The position numbers were made by a program, and so were the translations under genes. Shown here piece after piece: positions 17,608 to 26,620 of a stretch of DNA of 64,000 nt. The DNA comes from Streptomyces pactum (GTDB lineage: Bacteria > Actinomycetota > Actinomycetes > Streptomycetales > Streptomycetaceae). The stretch's first letter is position 1; each line of letters opens with the position of its first letter. The notes below the pieces were generated by a model, which made no database searches, was not told where the DNA came from, and saw only the letters and a list, made by a program, of their open reading frames with translations. The stretch covers positions 1,922,001 through 1,986,000 of the forward strand of contig NZ_CP019724.1 in the NCBI RefSeq assembly GCF_002005225.1, read 5' to 3'.

Positions 17608-18245
17608 GGACCATCCCCGCGGGTGCGGGGAGCAGAAATTCGTGGCCGCGTTCGTGCCCCGCCAGCAGGGACTATCCCCGCGGGTGCGGGGAGCAGCGGG
17701 ATCAGCAAGGTAGTGCGAACTGGGGTCAGGGACTATCCCCGCGGGTGCGGGGAGCAGATCTGCGCGTCGTAGGCGCTGCGGTTGGCGTCGGGACTATCCC
17801 CGCGGGTGCGGGGAGCAGGGGAGGTAGACGATGCCGCCCATCACGCACGCGGGACTATCCCCGCGGGTGCGGGGAGCAGGAGCCGTCGCAGCGGGAGCAG
17901 GACCGGCAGGCGGGACTATCCCCGCGGGTGCGGGGAGCAGATCATCTGCGGGATCGTCACCGCAGGATCAGCGGGACTATCCCCGCGGGTGCGGGGAGCA
18001 GGGGACCGTGCCTACCCCAGCGCTCGGTTCCCGGGGACTATCCCCGCGGGTGCGGGGAGCAGTTGTAGCAGCCGATCGCGGGCGGGCACATGACGGGACT
18101 ATCCCCGCGGGTGCGGGGAGCAGTTGTAGCAGCCGATCGCGGGCGGGCACATGACGGGACTATCCCCGCGGGTGCGGGGAGCAGCGCCAGGGAGCGGGGC
18201 CCGTGGCCTTGGATTCGGGACTATCCCCGCGGGTGCGGGGAGCAG
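17608..18245 (-). CRISPR. CRISPR array 3, type I-E, 11 repeats and 10 spacers
   Basis: Repeats of 28 bp start every 61 bp from 17608 to 18218, with 33-bp spacers. The leader is on the right, so transcription is leftward, away from cas3. Only the leader-distal repeat (17608) has the ancestral CCATCC allele; the other ten read CTATCC. Two neighbouring spacers, 18063-18095 and 18124-18156, are identical (TTGTAGCAGCCGATCGCGGG at their start). Confidence 0.97.
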
Positions 18246-18320
18246 ACTGTTTGACCTGCGAGTTTACTGAGGCAGAAGTGTACTTTCAGCGACTTTCACA
18301 GATTCCGACAAATTAGACAT
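18246..18320 (-). promoter_or_regulatory. CRISPR leader of array 3
   Basis: The 75-bp leader begins ACTGTTTGACCTGCGAGTTT beside the last repeat and ends GATTCCGACAAATTAGACAT. It separates array 3 from the cas operon and, in the minus orientation, drives array 3 leftward. The cas3 gene starts 135 bp further right, so this interval must also hold the cas promoter, in which I could not identify a confident -35/-10 pair. Confidence 0.8.
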
Positions 18321-18454
18321 ATGGCGTCCTTCGATCCGCAAGTGGTCCCGGAAGTAGCCGATCATCGTACGGCTTGAGAGCGCCGTCTCCCTGCGAACCC
18401 TTCAGTTTTCTCGTTCTGGCGTGTGGAACCGGGTTTTCCCTGTATCAATCACTC

Positions 18455-21385
18455 ATGAGGAGGGATGGGAGGAACGCCCGTTCTGGCCTGCTACGTCGGC
18501 TTGGGGAGCCGGCTAGGTCGGTATGGGCCAAGCACGATTATGACACCGACGGTTGGCTGCCGTTATGGCGGCACATGGAGGACAGTGCCGCGGTGGCGGG
18601 CTTGTTGTGGGACCGGTGGCTGCCCGCAGGAGTGCGGAAGCTGATCGCCGAGGCGTTGCCGCAGGGGGAGCCGGACGCGCGTGCCCTTGCCGTATGGCTT
18701 GCCGGTGTGCACGACGTCGGCAAGGCCACCCCGGCGTTCGCGTGCCAGGTCGACCTGCTCGCCGACGCGATGCGCGATCAAGGGCTGGAGATGCGTTCCG
18801 TGCGGGCGCTGGGGCCGGATCGTCGGGTGGCGCCGCATGGCCTGGCCGGACAGGTATTGCTGGGGGAATGGCTGGAGGAACGGCACGGGTGGGCGTCCGC
18901 GCGGACCGGGCAGTTCACGGTTGTTGTCGGAGGGCATCACGGCGTGCCGCCCGAGCACGGTCAGATCAAGGCCCTCTACGAACATGAGGAGTTGCTCCGC
19001 ACTCCCGGTGCGGGCAGCCGGGTCTGGCGACAGGTGCAGACCGAGCTGCTCGATGCCTGTGCGGAACAGTTCGGCGTGGCCGAACGGCTGGGGCAATGGC
19101 GGCAGGTCAGGCTGCCGCAGCCGGTGCAGGTGCTGCTCACCGCGCTGGTCATCGTCTCCGACTGGATCGCCAGCAATCCGGACCTGTTCCCGTACTTCCC
19201 CGACGGCGCGTCCCGCGGCGACCAGGAGCGTCTTGCCGCGGCCTGGCAGGGTCTGGACCTGCCGGAACCGTGGCGGGCCGAGGAACTGGACCGCAGTGCC
19301 CAGGAGCTGTTCACCTCACGGTTCGAACTGCCGGCGGGAGCCGAGATACGTCCCGTCCAGGACGCGGCCGTGGAACTCGCCCGGGAGATGGAGACGCCCG
19401 GGCTGATGGTCGTCGAGGCGCCGATGGGTGAGGGGAAGACGGAGGCGGCCCTCGCCGTGGCCGAGATCTTCGCGGCGCGCTCGGGTGCGGGTGGGGTGTT
19501 CTTCGCCCTGCCCACCATGGCCACGGGCAACGCAATGTTTCCCCGCCTGCTCGACTGGCTGGACCGGTTGCCGGGGGTGGCCGGCTCACGTCACTCGGTG
19601 CACCTGGCCCACTCCAAGGCGGCTCTCAACGAGGACTTCGCCGGCCTGATGGCCCGTACGGGAGGGGTCGCGGCCGTCGGCGTGGACGAAGCGGCGCCGG
19701 CCTCCCGACAGAGGCCGGAGGAGCGGCACCGCGCGGGGGGCGAGCTCGTGGCGCATGCCTGGCTACGGGGGCGTAAGAGGGCCATGCTGGCCTCCTTCGT
19801 CGCGGGCACCATCGACCAGTTGCTGTTCGCCGGGCTGAAGAGCAGGCACCTGGCGCTGCGGCACCTCGCTGTGGCCGGCAAGGTCGTCGTCATCGACGAG
19901 GCGCACGCCTACGACACGTACATGAGCGTGTACCTGGACCGGGTGCTGTCCTGGCTGGGCGCGTACCGGGTTCCGGTGGTGGTGCTGTCCGCCACGCTGC
20001 CGGCCTCACGCAGGCGTGAGCTGGTCGCGGCGTACTCCGGCCGGAACGAAGCCGTAGCCGGAGAGACGGGCGCGGCTGCGGCGGACGCGTACCCGCTGCT
20101 GACCGCCGTTGCTCCGGGTGGTGGTCCCCTGGTCCGCCGCCCGCAGGCGTCTGCCCGCTCCTCGGAGGTGCGGGTGGAGCCGCTCGCCGACGGCCTGGAC
20201 GTCCTCGCCGACCGGCTGGAGAACGAGCTGATCGACGGCGGGTGTGTCCTGGTGATCCGGAACACGGTCAGACGGGTGCTGGAAACGGCTCGCGCATTGC
20301 GCGACAGGTTCGGTGCCGAGAACGTGACCGTCGCCCACTCGTGCTTCGTCGACCTCGACCGGGCGGGCAAGGACAAGGAACTGCTCCGCCTCTTCGGGCC
20401 TCCGGAGAAGACGGACGCCAGGCCCTCGGGCCGGCACATCGTGGTGGCCAGCCAGGTCGCCGAGCAGTCCCTGGACGTCGACTTCGACCTGCTGGTCAGC
20501 GACCTGTGCCCGGTCGACCTGCTCCTGCAGCGCATGGGCCGCCTGCACCGCCACTGGCGCGGACCAGGCCAACAAGAGCGGCCCGAACGCCTGCGCACAC
20601 CACGCTGTCTGGTGGCGGGAGCCGACTGGACCGCGGACGTACCCGCTCCGGTACGGGGGTCGGTCGCCGTGTATGGGCAGCACGCCCTGCTGCGGTCGGC
20701 CGCGGTGCTCCTTCCCCACCTGGAAGGCGGGTCTCGGCGCCCGGTGAGGCTCCCAGCGGACATCAGCACACTCGTACAAGAAGCGTACGGGGAAGCCCCG
20801 GTCGGGCCGGACCACTGGCAGGAGGCCATGAAGACGGCGGGCGAGCGGTTCGAGCGGCACCGCGACGACCAGGCCGAACGCGCCGCCGTGTTCCGTCTGG
20901 GGGACGTCGGCAAACCGGAACGGCCGTTGTTCGGCTGGGTCGCCGCCGGCGTAGGAGACACCGACGACACCCCCACCGGGCGTGCACAGGTCCGCGACAG
21001 CCGGGACAGCCTGGAGGTCGTGGTGGTCCAGCGGCGTGGGGACGGCAGCCTCGCCACCCTGCCGTGGCTCGAGGCGGACGGCAAGGGACGCCGGCGCGCG
21101 GGCCTCGAGTTACCGCAGGACGCGACGCCGACGCGGTTCGCGGCCCGAACGGCCGCGAGCTGCGGGCTGCGGCTCCCCCTGCAGTTCTCCGGCGAGACGA
21201 TGGACCGGGCCATCGAGGAGCTGGAGCAGCTGTACCTGCCCAACTGGCAGGGCAAGAACAGTCCTTGGCTCTCCGACCATCTGATTCTCGCTCTCGACGA
21301 GGACTGTCAGACCCACCTGGCAGGGTTCGTACTCAGCTACAGCCCGAGTGACGGTCTTGAGGTGACCCGTGACGCAGACGACTGA
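18455..21385 (+). CDS. cas3: Type I-E CRISPR nuclease-helicase Cas3
   Basis: The 976-residue protein has an N-terminal HD nuclease with His40, His86-Asp87 (GVHDVGK), His161-His162 (GGHHGV) and SDW at about 235. A superfamily 2 helicase follows: Walker A APMGEGKT (322-329), DEAH (481-484), LSATLP (511-516) and QRMGRLHR (692-699). It is recruited by Cascade and degrades target DNA. The ATG at 18455 is chosen because the protein conserved in the family begins soon after; an upstream in-frame ATG at 18374 would add 27 residues. The gene overlaps cse1 by 17 bp. Confidence 0.96.
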   Translation: MRRDGRNARSGLLRRLGEPARSVWAKHDYDTDGWLPLWRHMEDSAAVAGLLWDRWLPAGVRKLIAEALPQGEPDARALAVWLAGVHDVGKATPAFACQVDLLADAMRDQGLEMRSVRALGPDRRVAPHGLAGQVLLGEWLEERHGWASARTGQFTVVVGGHHGVPPEHGQIKALYEHEELLRTPGAGSRVWRQVQTELLDACAEQFGVAERLGQWRQVRLPQPVQVLLTALVIVSDWIASNPDLFPYFPDGASRGDQERLAAAWQGLDLPEPWRAEELDRSAQELFTSRFELPAGAEIRPVQDAAVELAREMETPGLMVVEAPMGEGKTEAALAVAEIFAARSGAGGVFFALPTMATGNAMFPRLLDWLDRLPGVAGSRHSVHLAHSKAALNEDFAGLMARTGGVAAVGVDEAAPASRQRPEERHRAGGELVAHAWLRGRKRAMLASFVAGTIDQLLFAGLKSRHLALRHLAVAGKVVVIDEAHAYDTYMSVYLDRVLSWLGAYRVPVVVLSATLPASRRRELVAAYSGRNEAVAGETGAAAADAYPLLTAVAPGGGPLVRRPQASARSSEVRVEPLADGLDVLADRLENELIDGGCVLVIRNTVRRVLETARALRDRFGAENVTVAHSCFVDLDRAGKDKELLRLFGPPEKTDARPSGRHIVVASQVAEQSLDVDFDLLVSDLCPVDLLLQRMGRLHRHWRGPGQQERPERLRTPRCLVAGADWTADVPAPVRGSVAVYGQHALLRSAAVLLPHLEGGSRRPVRLPADISTLVQEAYGEAPVGPDHWQEAMKTAGERFERHRDDQAERAAVFRLGDVGKPERPLFGWVAAGVGDTDDTPTGRAQVRDSRDSLEVVVVQRRGDGSLATLPWLEADGKGRRRAGLELPQDATPTRFAARTAASCGLRLPLQFSGETMDRAIEELEQLYLPNWQGKNSPWLSDHLILALDEDCQTHLAGFVLSYSPSDGLEVTRDADD

Positions 21386-23138
21386 ACCCCCCGGTGCCGG
21401 CGTGGGTGGGGGTGAAGTGGTGTCCTTCGATCTGACCAGCCGGCCGTGGATCTGCGTGCTGCGGCGTGACGGCTCCCAGGATGAGCTGTCACTCGGCCAG
21501 GTCTTTGCCCAGGCCGATGACCTGCGGTGCGTCGTGGGGGAACTGGCCACACATGAGTTCTCCCTGGTCCGCCTTCTCCTGGCCGTTGCGCATGATGCCT
21601 TGGACGGTCCCGGCGACATCGAGGACTGGACGGAGCTGTGGGAAGACCCTGACTGCTTCGCTCCGGTCCAGGCATACCTGGAGCAGCAGCGCGAGCGGTT
21701 CGATCTCTTGCACCCCGTCACACCGTTCATGCAGACCGCCGGGCTGCACACGGCGAGGGACGAGGTGTTCTCCCTCAACCGGATCGTGGCCGACGTGCCG
21801 GCCGGGGAGCCGTTCTTCAGCACACGGATGCCGGACGTGGAACGGCTGTCTTTTGCCGAGGCCGCGCGCTGGGTCGTTCACGTCCATGCCTACGACACCT
21901 CCGGCATCAAGTCCGGCGTGGTCGGCGACGACCGAGTCAAGAGCGGCAAGGTCTACCCGCTCGGCACTGGGTGGGCGGGGGGCCTGGGCGGCGTCTTCGT
22001 GGAGGGCGGCACCCTGCGCGAGACCCTGCTGCTCAACCTGGTGGCGGCGGACACCGAGGAGCTCGCCTTCTCCGGCGACGACCGGCCGGCCTGGCGCCGT
22101 GAGCCTTGCGGGCCGGGCTCCGACGGGCGAGCCGCGACCGGCCTGCGTGACCTGTACACCTGGCAGTCACGCCGGGTGCTTCTGCACCACGACCCGGACG
22201 GTGTCCACGGTGTCGTCCTCGGCTACGGCGATCCCCTCGCTTCGCGGAACCTACACCGCAGCGAGCCGATGACCGCATGGCGGCGCAGCCCCACGCAGGA
22301 GAAGAAGCTGGGGCAGTCGCCCGTGTATCTGCCGCTCGAACACGATCCGGGCCGATCGGCCTGGCGGGGTATCGCCGCGCTCCTCGCCGACCGGCTGGAG
22401 GAGGGCGGAGGCGCAGAGGGGCCCTCGCGGCTGCGGCCGCGGATCCTCGAGTGGGTCGCGCGGCTGGTGACAGAGGGGCACTTGCCCCGTCGTTTCCTCG
22501 TCCGTGCCCGGGTGGCGGGTGTCAGGTACGGGACCCAGCAGTCCGTGGTCGATGAGGTGGTCGACGACCGCCTGGAGATGCCGGTCGTCCTGCTGCACGG
22601 GCGAGATCCCGCTTACGCCGCGCAGGTCATCGCGGCGGCCGAGGACGCCGACAGGGCGGTGCGGGTCTTAGGGGATCTTGCGGCCGATCTGGCCCGGGCG
22701 ACCGGGTCCGAGCAGGAGGGGCCGAAGTCTGCGGCCCGGGCCGGAGGATTCGACGCGTTGGATCATGGCTACCGCGGTTGGCTGTCCGAGATGGCGGAGG
22801 CCCCCGACCCCTTCGAGCACCGGCAGACCTGGCAGCGACAGGTGCGGCAGGCGGTGGGCCGTCTCGGTGACCGTCTCATCGCCGCCGCGGGCGACTCGGC
22901 CTGGGAGGGCCGGATGCACACCGACAACAGGGGCAGCACCCACTGGCTGAACGCGGGCCTGGCCGACGTGTGGTTCCGGGGACGCCTGGCCAGGGCGCTG
23001 GGAGACCCCGACGCACCAGGCTCCGCCGACTCCGGCGCGAAGGCCACCACCTCGGCCGACGGCGGCCCGCCCGGGCCGGAGCCCACCGGCCCGCCAGGAA
23101 CCGAACACGCCGTGACCGAACCGGAGGTGCACGTATGA
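21369..23138 (+). CDS. casA: Cascade large subunit Cse1 (CasA/Cas8e)
   Basis: The 589-residue protein is the large subunit of the type I-E effector, which recognises the PAM and recruits Cas3. The family hallmark SFDLTSRPWICVLRRDG lies near the N-terminus, followed by HPVTPFMQTAGL and SGIKSGVVGDDRVKSGKVYP. The start used here is GTG 21369, inside the end of cas3 and with GAGG upstream. GTG codons at 21417 or 21420 immediately before the conserved SFDLT segment are plausible alternatives. The C-terminal 40 residues are Pro/Gly/Ala-rich and unlikely to be conserved. It overlaps casB by four bases. Confidence 0.95.
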   Translation: MTQTTEPPGAGVGGGEVVSFDLTSRPWICVLRRDGSQDELSLGQVFAQADDLRCVVGELATHEFSLVRLLLAVAHDALDGPGDIEDWTELWEDPDCFAPVQAYLEQQRERFDLLHPVTPFMQTAGLHTARDEVFSLNRIVADVPAGEPFFSTRMPDVERLSFAEAARWVVHVHAYDTSGIKSGVVGDDRVKSGKVYPLGTGWAGGLGGVFVEGGTLRETLLLNLVAADTEELAFSGDDRPAWRREPCGPGSDGRAATGLRDLYTWQSRRVLLHHDPDGVHGVVLGYGDPLASRNLHRSEPMTAWRRSPTQEKKLGQSPVYLPLEHDPGRSAWRGIAALLADRLEEGGGAEGPSRLRPRILEWVARLVTEGHLPRRFLVRARVAGVRYGTQQSVVDEVVDDRLEMPVVLLHGRDPAYAAQVIAAAEDADRAVRVLGDLAADLARATGSEQEGPKSAARAGGFDALDHGYRGWLSEMAEAPDPFEHRQTWQRQVRQAVGRLGDRLIAAAGDSAWEGRMHTDNRGSTHWLNAGLADVWFRGRLARALGDPDAPGSADSGAKATTSADGGPPGPEPTGPPGTEHAVTEPEVHV

Positions 23139-23899
23139 CCCCGGCTCTCACCGGCTCCGACTACGAACCGGCAACTGAGGCCCGTAGAAAGGATGGTGGA
23201 CCAGTGACGACCACCGTATCCACCCCGCCCGCCGCAGCCGCAGTTCAGCAGCAGGTCGCGGATCTCGCCGCCACACGCATCGCCTCCTGGCAGGAGGGAT
23301 ACCTCAAGGACAGGTCCCCCGCCGTCGCCGCTCTCGCGCGACTGCGCCGTGGCGCGGGCCGTGAGGCGGGCGAGACGCCCGACCTGTGGAGCCTGGTCGA
23401 CACCGATCCGCTCCACACTCCGGTCGAGGGGATGCGGCCGTTGAGCGAGCAGGAGCTGGAGCGTGCCGAGAACGCGCTGCACGCGGCTCTCACCCTGTGG
23501 GCGTTCCACCAGCAGTCCCGCGGCGTCCCCATGCACCGTCGGCACACCCGTGAACGGCCGGGCGGCCTCGGCGCGGCGGTCCGGCGTCTGATGCCGGCCG
23601 ACGGCACAGACGCTCCCGTCCGTAAGCGCCTGGTCCGCGCGGGCACCGCCCCCGACCTCGCCACCCTCACCCAGCGGCTGCGCGACATCGTCGCCTTGCT
23701 GCGCGCTGCCAAGGATCCGGTCCCACTCGACTACGCGCTCCTCGCAGGCCAGCTCTACGTCTGGCAGTGGGCCGACGGACCCGCCGCCGTGCGCCGCCGG
23801 TGGGGCCGTTCCTTCCACGAACAGGTGCGGACCCTGCCGGGCACCGCCCCGGCCTCCAACGAGAAGAACACCCCGGACACCGACAAGGACGCCTCGTGA
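23135..23899 (+). CDS. casB: Cascade small subunit Cse2 (CasB/Cas11e)
   Basis: The 254-residue helical protein is the small subunit that dimerises along the Cascade belly and stabilises the R-loop. Typical segments are SWQEGYLKDRSPAVAALARLRRG, ALTLWAFHQQS and RLRDIVALLRAA, ending with LLAGQLYVWQWADG. The ATG at 23135 has GGAGG nine bases upstream and overlaps the casA stop. A GTG at 23203 just before the conserved core is an alternative. The N-terminal 25 residues are probably unconserved. It overlaps cas7 by four bases. Confidence 0.94.
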   Translation: MTPALTGSDYEPATEARRKDGGPVTTTVSTPPAAAAVQQQVADLAATRIASWQEGYLKDRSPAVAALARLRRGAGREAGETPDLWSLVDTDPLHTPVEGMRPLSEQELERAENALHAALTLWAFHQQSRGVPMHRRHTRERPGGLGAAVRRLMPADGTDAPVRKRLVRAGTAPDLATLTQRLRDIVALLRAAKDPVPLDYALLAGQLYVWQWADGPAAVRRRWGRSFHEQVRTLPGTAPASNEKNTPDTDKDAS

Positions 23900-25092
23900 A
23901 CCGCATCTTCCTGGACGTGCACGCCCTGCAGACCGTCCCGCCCAGCAACCTCAACCGGGACGACACGGGCGCGCCCAAGACGGCCGTCTACGGCGGAGTC
24001 CCCCGGGCCCGTGTCTCCAGCCAGGCGTGGAAGCGGGCCATCCGCACCTGCTTCAAGGACGAGCACCTGCTCGACCCCGCCGAGCTGGGCGTGCGGACCA
24101 AGAAGATCGTGGAGCTGCTGGCCGACCGGATCACCGGGCTCGACCAGCCCGTCGAGCAGGAGACGGCCTTGAAGCTCGCCGACGAGACGGTGCGGGCCGC
24201 CGGCTTCAAAACCGAGGTCCCCAAGCGGAAAGCCGACCAGGCGAAGAAGGACGGAGGCCCCGCCCCCGCCCCCGAGAGCAAGTACCTGGTCTTCCTCAGC
24301 TCCCGGCAGCTCGACGGTCTGGCGCGCCTGGCGCTGGAAGGGGCGGACGACATCACGGGGTTCTTGAAGACGAAGGAGAACAAGGCCCGGGCCAAGGAGC
24401 TCGCGGACACCCGGCACTCCGTGGACATCGCCCTCTTCGGCCGGATGGTCGCCGACGTGGCCGACATCAACGTGGACGCCGCCGTGCAGGTCGCCCACGC
24501 CCTCAGCGTCCACCGGGTCGACAACGAGTCCGACTACTACACGGCCGTGGACGACGAGAACACCGACGAGGAGACCGGCGCCGGAATGATCGGCACCGTC
24601 GACTTCAACTCCGCAACGCTCTACCGTTACGCCGCCCTCGGCGTGCACCTGCTCGCCGGCAACCTCGGCCAGGGCCTGCGCGACGACGAACCGCGCACCG
24701 AGCCGGTTCGCCGCGCCGTCGAGGCGTTCGTGCGGGCCTTCGTCGACTCGCTCCCCACCGGGAAGATCAACACCTTCGGTCACCACACCGAGCCCGACGC
24801 CGTGGTCGTCAAGCTCCGCACCACACGCCCCATCAGTTACGTCGCGGCCTTCGAGGACCCGGTCCGCAGCGACGGCGGCGGACATCTGCGCGAGGCCGCC
24901 GACCGGCTCGCCGCCTACGCCGCCGACGTCGAGCGCGCCTACGGCGACCCCGAGACCACCCTCACGTGGGTCCTGCGGGTCGGCCCCGCCACGCAGAAGC
25001 TCGCCGATCTGGGCACCGAGGCCGGAACGTTGCGCGAACTCGCCGCCGCCGTCGGACAGGCCGTCGCCGAACGCCTGGAGAAGCCCGCATGA
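23896..25092 (+). CDS. cas7e: Cascade backbone subunit Cas7e (CasC/Cse4)
   Basis: The 398-residue RAMP-fold protein forms the six-subunit crRNA-binding backbone of Cascade. It begins NRIFLDVHALQTVPPSNLNRDD and carries [11 protein letters not shown], both characteristic. Later segments include RHSVDIALFGRMVAD, NSATLYRYAALGVHLL and NTFGHHTEPDAVVVKL. The GTG start at 23896 overlaps the cse2 stop (GTGA), which indicates translational coupling. It is the most conserved member of the effector block, and all expected segments are present. Confidence 0.96.
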   Translation: MNRIFLDVHALQTVPPSNLNRDDTGAPKTAVYGGVPRARVSSQAWKRAIRTCFKDEHLLDPAELGVRTKKIVELLADRITGLDQPVEQETALKLADETVRAAGFKTEVPKRKADQAKKDGGPAPAPESKYLVFLSSRQLDGLARLALEGADDITGFLKTKENKARAKELADTRHSVDIALFGRMVADVADINVDAAVQVAHALSVHRVDNESDYYTAVDDENTDEETGAGMIGTVDFNSATLYRYAALGVHLLAGNLGQGLRDDEPRTEPVRRAVEAFVRAFVDSLPTGKINTFGHHTEPDAVVVKLRTTRPISYVAAFEDPVRSDGGGHLREAADRLAAYAADVERAYGDPETTLTWVLRVGPATQKLADLGTEAGTLRELAAAVGQAVAERLEKPA

Positions 25093-25832
25093 GCCGCACC
25101 GGCGTGCTCGTCCTTCGCCTGGCAGGCCCCCTGCAGTCCTGGGGGGCCTCCTCCCGCTTCACCCGCCGCACCACCGAATCCGCCCCGACCAAGAGCGGCG
25201 TCGTCGGCCTTCTCGCCGCGGCGGCCGGCATCGAACGCGGCGACGACACGCGCCTGGCGCCCCTGGCGGCACTGCGGTTCGGGGTCCGCATCGACCAGCC
25301 CGGCACCCGCATCCGGGACTTCCACACCGCCCACCACGGCGTCACCGGGGCGTCTATGCCGCTGTCCGAGCGGTTCTACCTAGCCGACGCCGTCTTCGTT
25401 GCCGTCGTCGAAGGCGACCACGCCCTCCTCACCGGCCTGCACGACGCCCTGCGCGCCCCGGTCTACCCCCCGTACCTCGGCCGGCGTTCGTGCCCGCCTT
25501 CCGAGCCGGTCGACCTCGGACGATACGAGGACGCGACGCTCGAGGACGCACTGACGAGCGCGCCGTGGCAGGCCTCCGCCTGGTACCGCAGACGCCACCG
25601 GCCCCCGCAGACCCTGACCGTACTGCGCGAGACCACCACCACCGAGTCTGCCGAGTCTGCCGACGTCCTGCGCGACCAGCCCGTCAGCTTCGACGCCGCC
25701 CACCGCCGGCACGCGCTGCGCACCGTCGTCACCACCGCCGTACCCACTCCCCTCCCCGCAGGCGACGGCAGCCCGCACGGCACGCACGACCCGTTCGCCG
25801 CCCTCGACGACCTGGAGAATGAGAGAGCCTGA
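25089..25832 (+). CDS. cas5e: Cascade subunit Cas5e (CasD)
   Basis: The 247-residue RAMP protein caps the 5' handle of the crRNA. It shows the family signature VLRLAGPLQSWGASSRFTRR and PTKSGVVGLLAAAAGIERGD, then RIDQPGTRIRDFHTAHH and PPYLGRRSCPPSEPV. The C-terminal 40 residues are low in complexity. It overlaps cas7e by ATGA and shares the TGATG stop/start with cas6e. Confidence 0.95.
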   Translation: MSRTGVLVLRLAGPLQSWGASSRFTRRTTESAPTKSGVVGLLAAAAGIERGDDTRLAPLAALRFGVRIDQPGTRIRDFHTAHHGVTGASMPLSERFYLADAVFVAVVEGDHALLTGLHDALRAPVYPPYLGRRSCPPSEPVDLGRYEDATLEDALTSAPWQASAWYRRRHRPPQTLTVLRETTTTESAESADVLRDQPVSFDAAHRRHALRTVVTTAVPTPLPAGDGSPHGTHDPFAALDDLENERA

Positions 25833-26620
25833 TGTTCCTCTCCCGCTTCCGCGTCAACACCGCGCGGCCCGGCGCTCGCCGCCTGCTGTCCTCACCCCAG
25901 GCCATGCACGCGGCCGTCATGTCCTCCTTCCCTCACATCCTGCCCTCCGACAGCCCGCAGCCCGACGCACCACGTGTGCTGTGGCGTCTGGACCAGCGAG
26001 CCCGCGCCGAGGTGCTGCTGTACGTCGTCAGCCCCGACCGTCCCGACCTGACGCACCTGGTCGAGCAGGCCGGGTGGCCCGCCGTCGCCGGACCCGAGAA
26101 CCCCGGCTGGCAGACCCGGCCTTACGCTCCACTGCTCGACCGCCTGGCGACCGGTGACCGTTGGGCGTTCCGGCTGACCGCGAACCCCGTGCACACGGTC
26201 CGCCGCAAGGAGGGCGAACCCCGCAAGCTCACCGCCCACCTCACGCCCGTCCACCAGATGGGCTGGCTGCTCGACGAGGAACGCCAGAAGCGTCTCGGTT
26301 TCCGCGTCTGCGAGAAGCCGGCCGACCGGCGGCTGCTGCCCGACGGCACCACCCACCACAAACAGCCCCACCCCGGCGACCGCTACGAGCTGGCCGTACA
26401 GGACACCCGGTCCCTCGCCTTCGACAAGTCCCGCGGCTCCGGCGGCCGCCGGGACAAGTCGGTCATCGTCGTCACCGTCACCTTCGAAGGACGGCTGGAA
26501 GTCACCGATCCCGCAGCACTGCGCCGCACCCTCACCCAGGGCATCGGCCGGGCCCGCGCCTACGGCTGCGGCCTCCTCACCCTGGCACCCGTCACCCAGC
26601 CCACCCACGCACAGCCATGA
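25832..26620 (+). CDS. cas6e: CRISPR RNA endonuclease Cas6e (CasE/Cse3)
   Basis: The 262-residue protein cleaves the repeat hairpin of the pre-crRNA and stays bound to the 3' handle. It begins MFLSRFRVNTARPGARRLL; His26 in AMHAAV is at the position of the catalytic His of the family. A Gly-rich C-terminal loop (LTQGIGRARAYGCGLLTLAP) binds RNA. The start shares one base with the cas5e stop. Its substrate here is the CCCCGC-ACC-GCGGGG hairpin of the repeats; the allele switch seen in arrays 3 and 4 lies outside that stem. Confidence 0.95.
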   Translation: MFLSRFRVNTARPGARRLLSSPQAMHAAVMSSFPHILPSDSPQPDAPRVLWRLDQRARAEVLLYVVSPDRPDLTHLVEQAGWPAVAGPENPGWQTRPYAPLLDRLATGDRWAFRLTANPVHTVRRKEGEPRKLTAHLTPVHQMGWLLDEERQKRLGFRVCEKPADRRLLPDGTTHHKQPHPGDRYELAVQDTRSLAFDKSRGSGGRRDKSVIVVTVTFEGRLEVTDPAALRRTLTQGIGRARAYGCGLLTLAPVTQPTHAQP

